Assembly: GCA_945643635.1 (NCBI GenBank)
Contig: CALZFC010000033.1
Location: 3,438,001 to 3,502,000, forward strand
Direction: 5' to 3'
DNA from: Allodiplogaster sudhausi
Lineage: Eukaryota > Nematoda > Chromadorea > Rhabditida > Diplogasteridae
Length of the DNA stretch: 64,000 bases
Shown: positions 22,838 to 36,155 of the stretch, piece after piece
Position numbering within the stretch: the stretch's first letter is position 1
How the letters are laid out: each line of letters starts with the position of its first letter
The notes under the pieces: generated by a model
Database searches by the model: none
Told to the model about the DNA's origin: nothing
What the model saw: the letters and a program-made list of their open reading frames with translations, nothing else
Position numbers and translations under genes: made by a program

Positions 22838-25800
22838 ACTGACCAAGCTGGTTGTGCGCAACTCGAAGGCCAACGAATACGTGCGCGACTCAACGGAGAA
22901 ACGCAGCCTGGACCGTTCCGTGATGCCGAAAGTCGCTGGTTCACTAGAATCAGAGCCACGGAAAGTAAATAAGCAAAAGAGTCACTTAATGACGAAAATT
23001 AAAGATTCAGATCGATATTATTCTCTTAATCAATTTTCATTCTTCTGATGCTGTATCTATGTATGCACATATGTACAAGCAGACAGTTTCTATTGTAAAT
23101 GTGTACAAAGAAAAACAAACGGGTTCGAGCACTGGACGCACTGATTAGTCTCCTGGCCGCCGGGCGCCTGCGTCGCTTTACAGTTCCCGCCGGCGGCGGC
23201 GCAGACGCATTGGAAGGCGCCGGGCGTGTTGATGCAGAGGGAAGGAGGCGCGCATGGAGGGGGAGACGACTGACACTCGTCGATGTCCTGAGAATTCTTG
23301 AACATTAAAATGCTCTTTACAGACGCCTGCAAGACATAACAATGCAAGATAATGTGCTAATGAGCTCGCATTCTCTAATCTTTAATCTGCCTTCTTCTTC
23401 TTCATCTTCGCCTTCTCTCTTCCTCTCTCTCTCTCTCCCTCTCCCTCTCTCTCTCTCTCCCTCTCTCTCTCTCTAAAACCTGTCGACAGTTCTGCCCCTT
23501 CCACCCCGGCCGGCACTGGCAGTGGCCGAGCACGCACTGGCCGCCGCATTGGGGAGAGCATGCGCCGGAGACGCGGCGGCCTGTCGCCAGCGACGCCGGC
23601 GACAATTGGGATGCGACGCAGCTGGAAGAGGGTTTTTTTTTAGAAAACCTGGTGGACTTTTCGCCTTTCACTGTGCCAACAGTGTCATACTACATATTCC
23701 TACCGGAGAAATAAATACTTAGGATTAAATGATTTAATGTTTCTTCTTACCGTTGAGTGTAAGCGAGGACGGGAACATGCCAGAGAGAGCGAGAGGCGCG
23801 GAGAGAGACCGCGGACGGGGTCGGATCGTAGGAGGAGCGACACTCCAGACAGCCTGGCAAGGGCTCGCGGCACGTCGCAGACGGAGAGACGGACGAGACA
23901 CTGATGTCGAACTGGAGAGGAGAGAGAGAGAGAGAGAGAGTATGAGAACAAGGAGAGATGATAGAGAAAGAGAGGACTAGGGTGGAGTGATTACCCTGTT
24001 CTTGTTCACGAAGGCGCGCACGAGCTGGCTCGTCTCGTTCGGCCTGAGTGGACTGCCGTTCCTGTCCTCGAGAGCGAGCAGAGCCGTCCACTCGTCCGCG
24101 TCCGCGTGTCGCTCCACGCCGAGCACGTGCACTTTCTTAATTCAGCATTTAGTATTTATACTTGCAATTAAACAACAATACATCGAAAAACGTATACAAT
24201 AAATAAATCCTTGCTTAACAATTGGAAAATTGTTTGTATCCCATACATCTTACTGCACCAAAGAGTAAGTCCTTATTTTCTGCTGGAGTTTTCGCATTAA
24301 ACAGAGTGCAAAATTGTGCGTGAAAAAGCACCCATAATTTAGATTGAAAATAGAAAGGTTATCATTTCAACAGGGCTCTTTTTCAGAATCATTAAGAACT
24401 CTCAAAATACGAAGCCCATCACCATGTCCTCGTAGCTCGTCCGCAGTTGCTGCAGCAGCTCGGCGAGTCCGTCTTCGGCGGCAAATAGGCGAATGGCGAC
24501 GGCGGCCGGCACCAGGGCCGCGGAGTGGTCGGCGGCGCGGACGATGCGGATTGAGCTGGCGCCGGAGGGAAGGGGCACCGAGTGGTCGGCGGGCAGCGAG
24601 GAGGCGGGCTGACGGGCCGAGAGCATGCACGACGGCCGGATCTGCACGGAGAGAACAGAACGATGAAAATTACTTCTTGTTGATATTATTATTTACTTCG
24701 TCTCTTCAATAAGTAGAATATAAATATGTACATAAAAATATTCAACAATATATTAAAAAAAACATTTTCATGATAAAACTTACATAAATAGAGACTGAAA
24801 CCTCATAAAATTTGTCGATGGTCGCCTCACAGTCGCCGCTCCTCACAATGTCCTTTGAGGGCGCCTGCACGGGGCCAATCGAATCTGCCATCTCATCGGC
24901 CACGACAATGACGAGGAGCTCAGGAGGATCCTGAGATTATTATTATTATTAAATTTACCAGATATAATATTGATATTAAATGTATTTCATTTTATATATT
25001 TTATATTGGAAATAATTAGCAAAAGAAGGTCTAGAAATATATATCACCCGTGTCCTACTCAAGCTTGTTCTATTGGAATGGAAAGAGCGTGTGGCGAAGA
25101 GAGACGGCAGACGACGAGTGAGCATGTGAGAGAGTGCACGCACATGAGAGAGATGCGCGATGCGATGGAACTCGCGCCATGCACTCAGCTCCTTTCTTCC
25201 CCCCCCCCTTTCCCCTTCCCATCACCCCCCCCCCCCCTTTGCACCCAGTACTTCTACGAGTGCACCCAAACGACGGAGGACAGTCTCCGGGGCATTCTGG
25301 GTGCATTGTGGGTGGGAGATGAGTACGTCGAGAACCCAGGGACGATGTCGGTTCATCTCAAGGCACCCGGTGCGTCGTGCACCTCCATCCCACCCCGTAC
25401 CCGGCCCGAGAATTCGAGAAACGCGGCCAAAATCATATTTCTAGCATCCTCATCACATTTCCAACTGTTTCCAAGGCTCAGAAGAGGGTTTAGAGGCTGG
25501 TTTTGTAAAGTATGTGAATTAGTGAATAATTCATTGGTATTACATGAGAATATTTACCTAACAATTAGATGAATGGGTAAGGAGAATGTTAAATGGAAAG
25601 ATGGCACATATGGATTAGTTAACATAAAATCGAGATTTGAGGACCAGTTATTTCTGACAACGAATACGTTTTGTCCATTTATATCTTCTCAGGTTTGTCA
25701 TGAAGAAATGACCCGTCGTCGCCCTCTAACATCATTTCACATCATTTTGATTCAGAGTATAGAAATAAGACATGATTAGCTAAGAATGTCCGTTTCCAAT

Positions 25801-28800
25801 TTAGCTTAAAATATATTTTTTGCAGATCTCTGACTCGGACTAAATATCGGGCATTTGGGTATTTAAGCGCTGGCGATTGTGAAAAACTTAAGTATCTGCA
25901 TAATCCGTTGCTCAAAAGTGTTTGTCGAATATGGTTGAACGGATAAAGGATCGCATATTGAAAACTTATAAGTGCAATCTCACATGAGACTTATTTTTTT
26001 TCTCCTTTTCGTCACATTTTGCACTAGATATATTGTGCAAACATGTGATCTGGCTGCCTTCTCACAACTCGGTCTCCGTTTACAATCTCTCTTTTCTCGT
26101 ATCTCTCTGATATACTCGCTCTCACTTCCTCTCTTTCTCGCAGTCAACGGTTTTCTCTCCCTCTCTTCTTAACTATCATCATTGCGCTGTCCCCGTGCAT
26201 CGATTTCTAACTCTTTCTGACTCGGTCACTTTTTTCTCTTGCTTACTGCCTGTAGTTTGAACCCTTCCCTGTTCTCACTCTAATCTCTGTCCACCATATG
26301 TTTTCCACAGAACCTTGGGCACTTCGTCGCCGCCAGCCTCTGCCGCCTCGTCGATGGCGTCGTCGACGTGGACGCGGACGGCGAATTCGTGGGCGCGCGC
26401 GCGACCGAGCGACGAGAGCGCGAGAGGCACGACGAAGAGCGAGCCGAACGAAGCGCGGTCCATGCGAGACAGCGCCACCAGCACGCCCGACGCGTCCACC
26501 GAGAACATCTTAAGACGTTTTAAAAATTATTTATTGCTTTATTAATTGTAAGGAGAAACAATACAAATAAGAGAAAATATATCACCTTGGCAGCGTCGTC
26601 GTCCGTGATTCGAAAGGTCGCATTCGGTGCAGACGAACGGATTCTCGTCACGACGGCTGGCGGAGCCGTGAATTCGCGTACGAATGCAAGCAACGGGTAG
26701 ATCAAAGGGGGCTGAGCAGTCACCGGCGGTAGAAGCCTCACGACTACCGTAGTTTGCGAGAGAACAGTCGAGGGAGTAGAAGAGAGAGAGACGAGCTGGA
26801 GAGAGAGCGGCGAGAGAGTTCGCGGGTGAGAGAGGAACGAGAGAGGCCGACAGAGACGGAGACGAGATCCGAACACGCAAATCTCCTGTTGGTGAGGAGG
26901 TCATTCGTTTCCGCTCTATTGATGGTTTATAAGCTTGTTTTTAGCAGACCACCATAATCTATCGCCAAATTTATTCTATTCATCGATAACGAAAAAAAAC
27001 ATTTCGAATAATTCAGGGAAAACTACTGACGGAGTCAAACGGCTCGAGACGCATGACGACGTCGGAGGGGAGCGTGAGGTTGAAGTCGATGAGATCGCGC
27101 GAGACCGGCGTGTCCTGGCGCGCGGAGACAACGTAGCGCGTGAGGGCGAAGAGGGGTGGCGAAGGGCCGCCCATGCGCCGCAGAACAACCGTCGTCCTGA
27201 TGTATAAATTTTTTTTAAATTATTTTTTGTGAAAGATACAAAGACAGAATATGTTTCTTTTTAAATTCCATTTTGTACGCAGATATGATTGTTCTATAGA
27301 ACACTCAGCATCCAATGACCTGTCAATCTTCCGGCCGCTCCTCGCGTAAACATCGATTGTCTGATTCTGCGCGTCCCTCCGCATCACTTCCTTCAGAACG
27401 ACGGCGCCATCTCCATCGACAGCGAGGCCTTCGACCGGCCACGCGGAGAAGATCACGTCATCATTTGGGGATAACGGCGAGGGGTCATCAGTAGCTCCTC
27501 CAGGACCCCCTCCTGGAGTCCCTCCTTGACCCCCTCCTCCTCCTGCAGCCCCACTGCTCACCGACAGCCTCGCCACGTGGCTGCCCGGCGGTGCGACGTT
27601 TGAGACGTTGAAATCGAAGCGTCGCTTGCCGAAGGCAACCGTGCCGAGAGGTGTCAGACTCCTGAGAGATTTTGGCGGGAATTTTAAAAATGATTACGTA
27701 ATTGGTAGCTTCCTTGGTAGAATGTTTCCGAAAGTGGCAGTCAAACCTGACGGTGACTGCCGCCATCTGCAGATGCTCGCCCCCGCCTCCACTCGCCATG
27801 AGCACGACCGATCGAGCAGCCGCAGCAGCCGGCGCGTGCCACGATAGGCAGCCGGTCGACGTGTTCAGCGACAGCGAAGGCGTCGGCGTCGGCATCGACA
27901 GCGACACCGGCTCCGACGTCTCCGCAGCCGGAGTCGACGTCGAGTCCGAGCCCGTCTCTTCGGTGTCTTGCGCCGCTTCCACGGCACGGACCGGCTGGAC
28001 CCATTCGACGCAGCCGACGGACTCTTCTTGCGGCAGTGTCTGCATGGTGAGAGTGAACAGTGCAAATGCATGATTAGTACTCTCTATTTGGACCCACATA
28101 AAAGGTATAGGATGGCCGACTGAAGACGGCGTTCGTCTCGGCTCTTCTCTCAATGGAAATGTTCAATCGTTGAACGCACGCAGCGCAGCCGTCGAGTGAG
28201 ACGTAGATAGGAAGGAGAAGAGTGTAAGATCCGCCTCAAAATCGTTAAATAATGTAAACTGTATAAAAACATATTAATCGATAACGAATCTGTTAGAGCA
28301 AACCTGGCGCTTGCGTAGACAGAGTGAGCGAGCCAACGCGCGACAGGCGCAGCCAACGCGGCCACTCCTCGGAAGCGACCGGAGAGAAGGAGAGAGGGAG
28401 AGAGGAGGAGGCGAGGGCATCTTCGGGCGAGGAAGCAGACAGATCAAGCAGCACACCCTCAGGCTCCGTCATCTCATCCAGGACAACACTAAATGGGGTT
28501 CTTTGGAGATATCAGCGAAATCGAATAGATATCATCGCTTTTCAATACATTTCAAAGAATGCATAAACTATGTATGTAAATATAACTCTACTTTTTTATA
28601 TGAATCGTCCTAACTGAATGTGCACAATATTAACAAGTAAAAAAAGTAGTAATTGAACGATTTTTTGAAGATGAATGCTCGACCTCGAATGATTGAGCTC
28701 GGGTGCGACTGGCACAAGCTTCGATGGCACGAGAGTGAGATTCAATGCCTTCAGAGTTCCGTCGACAGACTCGAGCAGCGTCAGCGTGGACAAAGATGAC

Positions 28801-30101
28801 TTCAGTGTGCCGTTTCGTCGTTTGACGAGGTCGCCTTCCGGTGAAAGCTCGAGCCACTCACTCTTCTCCAGCTCGGTGAGGTTCTATGAAGGAGGGAGAG
28901 AGGATGGTAGGAGGAGAGAGTGAGAGAGTGAGAAAGAGAGTGAGAAAGTGAAAAAGAAAAAGAGAAAGAGAGAGGGAGAAAGAGAGTTAGCGAGAGAACT
29001 TTAAAAGTTAACTCTAGGCAGAATTAAGTGGCAAAGTCTTTGAGGTTCATTAAATAGCATACCTTGTTAAGAGTTGCCGCAGACACGACAACCCCTCCCT
29101 CGGGCATGACTTCGTAGATGGGCAGAGGGGTCAGCCAGGCCGATGCTGAGGAGGGCGGGAAGATGAAGAGGGTCACGAGGGAGGAGAGCGGAGGGACGCC
29201 GCGGTCACGAGCAAGGACGTGCAGCTGGAAATCAAGACACTATCCATGCTGTCGCGATGATTAAATAGACAATAAGAAAACGTGAGCTTACAAAGTAAAG
29301 AAAAAATATATAATTTGCAAAATAAAATAAGTTGAAACTAACAACTCTCGTGTCCCTCGGTGGAGTGAGCAGAGACACGCTTCCATTCGGATGCACCGTC
29401 ACTGCCGCGTCGTCTTCTACCAAAGAATAGTCAATGAGCGCGTTGGTCGCGTCATCCGCGTCCAGCGCGCGCACCGTCAGGAGGTCACCCACCTGTGCGA
29501 TGTCTATCTTTCTATGTCTCTCTCTCTCCCTCACTCGCTCTCTCTCTCTCTCTCCTTACCTGAGCATCATGAGCCATCCAGACAGCATAGAATGGTCTCT
29601 CGAATCGCGGTGCGTTGTCGTTGACGTCTTCGACTCGAATGGTCAGCGTGGTCCTCACCGTCCAGCGCGAGTCCCTCACGCGCACGCCCACGCGAAGCTC
29701 GCGCGTCTGAGTTAAGAACAACAATTAAGTACCTTCTTTAATTGTGAAAATATTCTAGCGATTATTCATTTTAAGGTCGAATCGAGTGAAAAGATGAAAT
29801 GCCTTCTCTCGATCGAGCTGCCTCAACAGCGTCACGACACCGCTGCTCTCGTCGATGGCAAGCGCGCCCTCTCCGTCCGACTCCAACGAGAAGCGAAGTC
29901 TTTCCGTGTCACTCGTGTCCGCGTCTGCCGCACGCACGCTCAGCACGCGACGCGGCACGCTCGCGTCCTCGCGCACTGCCGCGCGGAAGAGACGCGTGAA
30001 ACGAGGCGGGCTGTCGTTCTCATCCAAAACCGTCACCTTGACCAAATGACGTGCTCATGAATATGTACTTGGACCACATTCAGGCAATTTAGATTGCTTT
30101 T

Positions 30102-30141
<40 letters not shown>

Positions 30142-33100
30142 AGACCTTGAGCGTTGTGTTGGAGGAGAGCGGTGGCTTTCCATGATCGGTGGCCGTAATG
30201 GTGAGAAGATGCATCGCCATCTCTTCAGTGTCGAGTGGGCCAAGCACACTCACGGCGCCAGTCTCCGCGTTGATCTGAAACAGCACTTGCTCATGTTCAG
30301 AGTACTTGAATCCATTTATCGGAATCTCAATTCATTAACAAAATCAATGTCAACTTTTCGGGAAGCTTGTTAAAATATTTAAACTGTGTAAGAATGTGAT
30401 TGCTGAGAGAATAGTGGCAGCAAAGCAGCACCAACCGCGAAGAGCCCCTTTTCGTTGCCGTCGGCGATGGCGTACTCGACGGTGGCGTTCAAGCCGAGAT
30501 CGGAATCCGTCGCCGAGACGGACACCAGCTCTTGTGGCTCGTCATTCTCGCTCACGCTCGCTGTGTACATCATCTGGCAATACACACATGTATATTGATT
30601 GATACGGTACCTACATACATTTGTATGTATATATCTACATATGCAGTCTATGATTTAAACAAACTATTTTTTCGCTACTCCCATCCTTAAAAGGATAACA
30701 CACCTTGCTGAAAGTCGGCGAGTTATCGTTGACATCCTCAAGCAGAACTCTCAGCCTGCGGATTGCGGAGAGTGGCGGCGAGTCAGTCGTGGAGGAGATG
30801 ACAAAGAGTTCATGCTGGACTACGCCAGCGTCCCGGTCGAGGGAAGAGGCGGAGACGGCGCCGGTAGAAGGGTCGAGCGAGAAGGAGCGAGAGGATGGAG
30901 AGAGCAGAGAGAAAGAGACGGTCGACATCTGGCAAATTTGAAGGGTCCAAGCAAGGCCTTTTTCAAGAGGCACATACAGGCAATAAAGAGAAATAACCAT
31001 CACATCTTTGATAAATAAAAGAAAGAAAACTTATAACGATTCAGTCACAGAAAGGCATATAATCAATCATTAATATTCTTACTATGTTACTTAAACATGA
31101 AAGAAGTACCTTTGGCGCATCGGTTTGAAAGGTGTAGAAGACGCCGGAAAAGTCCTCAGGAATCGCGACTTCCGTTGCTTGCGTAGGAGCAAAACGAGGA
31201 AAACTCTTCGCCGCGTCGAGGTAGAACGAGAACGACGCCGTCGTGTTCAGGCCACCCTGAGGAGTTCGTATTATTTATTAATTTTAAAAATCGTAGTTAT
31301 AATAGATACCAGGCAACTTATATTTAATTTAACTATGTACCTAATAGGCTGTATGTACAAAACAAATAAATTTCAAAAAAGGAATATAAAAATAGTACTA
31401 TGTACCTGGTCAGCGACCATGACCGAGAATGAATAGTGTTCGCGGGCAAGCGGAGCAGCAAGGGAGAGCACGCCGGTGGAGGAGTCGAGCGAGAAGGGAA
31501 GAGACTCGGCCGAAGTGGAGGGCGAGGGGAGGAGCGAGTAGGCCAGGCGAGAGGAGACGTCCGCGTCGCTTGCTGCTACCACCCACACGAGGTCGCCTCA
31601 AGGCAAGCAGGCTTTTCCTTTCTCCAATATGCAACTTGAAATGAAATTGAACACGAAATAGATTTTTTTTCTTCTCTTTTTCCAATCAATACTATCTACT
31701 GTTGAAGAGCATCCATGTTCGTTATAGAAATATATTTGTTGTCGTAAACATCCCGAATTGTGCGTACCAATTGTAAGGTTTTCGCTGATGTAGACGTCAA
31801 AGTGCTGATTGAGAATGACGGGAGCGTTGTCGTTGATGTCGTCCACGAGAACGTGCACGCTGGCCATCGAGGACAGACGCACGTATCTGAAATAAAATTT
31901 AAAAAAATTTTAATTCTTAGAAATTCTAAAATTGACTTTGGAGAAGAAAAATTAAAAGCCGAAATTATAGATCTTTCCACCGAAAAGCGAAACACTAGCA
32001 CTCTCTCAACTTTTTTACTATTTTCACGACAACATCTCACAATCAGTGATTTCCAAGATAACAGAAAACCATCAATCTAACTGCTGAGAAATAAAAGCAT
32101 ACAACGATAAAAATTACTACCTCGCCGAGTCCTCAGCCTTGACGGTGAGGAAGAACTCTTCGTTCTTCTCCCGGTCCACTTCGCCTTCTACTCTGAGAAA
32201 ACCAGTGGATGCGTCGATTGCAAAGGGAGATGAGGTTGGCGACGTCAACGAGTATCTTAAAATCAAAATATATTTAGAAATAAGAGGAGTAACGAAAATA
32301 CAAAAAAAAATTAAAATCGAACCTGATCTTGCCATTATCGCCAGAGTCCTTATCAGTTGCGTTGAGAGCCAAGAGTTCCGTGCCATTGGCGATGCCTTCT
32401 TTCACACGAATCTCGTAGACTGCCTGCGGGAACTGCGGCCTCTCGTCGTTGTCGTCTTCAACCTAAAATGACCAGTCACATTCATTTTACAAGAACTGCG
32501 CCTTGAAAAAAACTCATCGTTTTTAAACGCCTATATCTTTCGAACATTTAAAAAACGTTAAATTGTACCATAAAGTAATAACTAAAGTTACTACCGTAAT
32601 CTCAATATCACTCGTCGAAGTCAGCCGCGGCATCCCGGAATCTGCGGCAGAAACACGAAGCGTGTACGATGAGAGCGTCTGACAATGAGACTTTTCATTA
32701 TGAGACATATTTCGGTGAAAAAAAACGAACCTCTCGATCAAGCTTTCGATGCATTGCGAGATCGCCGGTGCTCGGGTCGACGGAGAAGAGTTCCGTGTCG
32801 CCCTCCACCATGGAGTACGCGATCAGAGACGAGGAGTCGTCGTCTTCCGCAATGCTCGAACAGACTGAGGAGGAGGAGTTATCATATTATTTTTAAATTA
32901 ATATCTGTGTGTTTATAAAATATTATCTATTTTCTATACAAAAGAATTACTCTGACTTATAACGGGAAAAGGCTCGGCGACACTCTCGGAAACAGAAATA
33001 TGCAATGGCGTTCCGCGGATGAAGACAGGAGCCTCGTCGTTCGTATCGGTCACTTCGATAGTGAGATTTCTAGATTTTGACTTCGTTATAGTTGGACTTT

Positions 33101-36100
33101 TTTTTTACAACGATGTTATTGATTTAAAAAAAGTTTAAACGAAAAAGAATTCTGGAAATATCCTGACGCAGTGGCGGCCGGTCCGCCTACAATGTTGACA
33201 GCGTGGACGAAGACGAAGTGCTCGCTCTTCTGCTCAAAGTCGAGCGGCGCCGCCGTGGAGAGGACGCCGGCGGCCGAGATCGAGAAGCAGCCGACGCAGC
33301 TCGCCGCCGCGTCCGTGCCCAGCCAGAACACACTCGCGCTGTTCGGCTCCTTCGAACACATGTTAGGAGAGATTGCGTTAATTATTAATTATGTGCCGGC
33401 ATCGTATGGAAAGATACAGCTGCACGAATTCACAACGGCTTTAGTCTCGAATGTAAGCCGGAGGTACATGCATATTTACATAAATATGTATGTATATGGC
33501 TTCGGCATTGATTAGAGACTAAAGATAAGAGACCAAAGATCAAAACAGGAATAATACCGAGTCAGCGTCCTCGACGGCGGCTCGTGCGAGCGGCGTGCCC
33601 AGCGGCGCGTCCTCAGCAACGCTGACGCGCGTCGGCAGCCTGAGCACGGGCGCGTTGTCATTCTCGTCCACGACGTGGACGGTCACGGGCCAGCGCGCCT
33701 CGAGGGAAGGCCGGCCTTCGTCGTAGGCGATTGCGACAAACGAGTAAGAAGACTCCGTCTCGAAGTCGAGCGGCATGTTCACCTGTTAATGAGAATAAAT
33801 TAAAATATGTAGAATTAATTATCACAAAAGATTTGTACTACTTTTCTTCAATAACTTCCTGTCTATATTCATTTTCAAATATCCAAACTAATATAGGTGA
33901 TTATATACTACATATGTAGCTAAGAAGAATTCTTACAATGATGTATCCGAGCACTGGTTCCACGACGAAGACGGGTATTGGCAGCGAGTCTGGTGCGATT
34001 CGGTAGGCGACCGTGCCGTTGCCCTGGGCGTCCCCGTCCACGGCGCGCAGAGTCCCGACTACGCTGCCTGTTCATTTTTAGAAATAGCGCAGAAAACAGA
34101 TAAATGCATAAATCGATAATCGTGAATGAACAAAATAGAAAGGCGAGAAACCTTATCTCTGACAATGAGCTACAATAATTAGAAACCGACCGATCGGCGC
34201 GGCTTCGCTGATGAAGAATTGGTTGGCAGAAATGAAGAGGGGCGCGTTGTCGTTGACGTCGAGGACGGCGATGTGGACAGTCGCGAGGATCTTGTGGGCT
34301 CAAGACAAATTCATAGCCATAATTCTAATGTATTAAAGCTCTATTAAAGCACGACAGCATACAATAAATAGACCAAATATCATGTGATTTCCTCCTACTT
34401 TTAAATGGCGCCGCAAAGTCTTGCAGTTGGACGAGCAGTTCGATGGCATCAGCGGCCTCTCGATCAAGCACCGCCGCCGTGGAGAGGACGCCGGACTCGT
34501 CGATGGAGAAGAGGCCGGCAGCGTTGCCGCGAAGAATGGTAAACGTGAAGACGTTTGCTGCAGAAAAAGCTTTTTTTGGAATATAGACAAATATAAAAAT
34601 AAATTATTGTTAAAGTAAATTATTTAGAAGTAGCACAAAAAGATGGACGCCGCACCAAAGTCGCGATCGCTCCAATGCAGCTTTCCGATCGGCGTGCCAG
34701 GAGGCGCGTCTTCAGGGACATCGAAGAAGTAGGAAGGGAGAGAGGAGGAAGAGGCGGAAGAGGAGCCACCGCTCTCGCCCGAGGCATACAGCCATTCTGG
34801 TGCATGCTCGTTCTCGTCCTCGATGAAGAGATGAAGCGGAATCGGCGCGTGGCCGTCGGGGCGGATGGCGAGCGAGAACTGGCGGATCTGCTCAGAAAAA
34901 CAATTAGACACATTTATAATTGCAATTATACCTATTATAATTATTGTTGCAAAAATGGCTTTTGACATACTTTAATTTAATGCCTAATTCTCACCACCTT
35001 CTTTAAAGCAACAGAAAAATCATGGATACGACCTGCTCGAAATCGGCCTCGACGTTCAACGTGATTCTGCCGTCCTTGGCGATTTGCACGACTGAAGATT
35101 CGTCGACGAAGAATGGGCCGTCTAAACTCTTTCTATTACGTACATACATCATTCCTGTCGTTGAATGAAACGGTATCATACGCATGTATTATTTGTATAT
35201 ACTTATTTTTTGTTATGTACGTAGATATACATATGTACTTATGTACATACATACATATGCAAATGTTTAGCATACATATCTGTCAATAAATCTCTATAAA
35301 CAGAAGCAAAACCATTTTCGTGCAAGATTCAAATCCGAGATTCAAACCGAAAACGATAATTATGATATGCGAACTAATAACGAATGACAAGAGCAGAACA
35401 AACCGTCATTAGTCCAGTCTCGCATGCTTCCGATGGTGGTGCCGAGTGGCGCGTTCTCCCTCACGAAGAGCACGATGCCGTTCTCGCCCCTCTCCTCGCC
35501 CTCCTCTCTCCGCGTCGTCTCGTCGTCAACCACGAAGATGAACGCCGACGTCGTCTCCAGCAGACCGGCCGAGTTGTAGGCGCGAACGCGGATCTTCTCG
35601 TATGCTGTGCTCTGAAATTATTCTCTTTTTTTGCCTCTCTCTTAACACTGCATATGTATGTATATACATATATTTTCATTCCCATACTTCTGCAAATATT
35701 GTTGAAAAATGTTTAATTCATATAGTTTTAATAGGCAGAAATATTGATCATTTAATATTTTTGTTTTCGGTGTCGACCTCAGTTTCAGATGAGACGACGT
35801 CTTTGCGCATTCTGATTTCTCCGCTCTCTCGATCGAGTGACACCTTGTCATTCACGTCCATTTCATAGTGATCGGCATGTTCAACCTGGGATAAACAAGT
35901 TATGGACACAGTGAGAAAGGGGGAGTGAAACGGAGAGAGAGGAAGGAAAGAGAAAGCGAAGATCTTGTAAACCAGGCAAGAGAGACGACCGAACTCCAGG
36001 CTACGAAAGAATGACATAGGACAGCATAGTTAAATATATTTGTATGCAGCTCCTTTTAAGGTGGAAAATTCTATAGGGTGCCCACCAAAACGGCAAGTAC

Positions 36101-36102
36101 TC

Positions 36103-36155
<53 letters not shown>

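Larger units (their letters stand above)
21239..22943 (-). other. Two laminin G domains flanking an EGF-like module
   Basis: LamG1: exons 22943-22844, 22721-22512, 22449-22420 and the start of 22267-22033, with RTYSLAFELRTTSL, ISDGLWHRLRL and FSVCLRSLLLSG. The rest of 22267-22033 codes a Cys-rich EGF-like module (VCPSGRCIADGAGGHQCACD). LamG2: exons 21968-21817, 21715-21641 and 21367-21239, continuing into 21160-20618, with LDFRLVGESATILAITH, IRSGHVVVCLG and NDNKWHRLRL. In 21367-21239 the acceptor after CCTCCAG keeps phase; the longer frame upstream of it does not. EGF-LamG-EGF-LamG after cadherin repeats is the Fat family order. Confidence 0.82.

Noticed and set aside
24970..25572. 200-residue + strand open frame over the C-rich block
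   Set aside because: Low-complexity Pro/Arg/Ser sequence with no domain, inside a cadherin intron.
27488..28153. 221-residue reverse open frame taken as a separate gene
   Set aside because: It spans cadherin exons and introns in mixed frames; exon-by-exon reading in phase is preferred.
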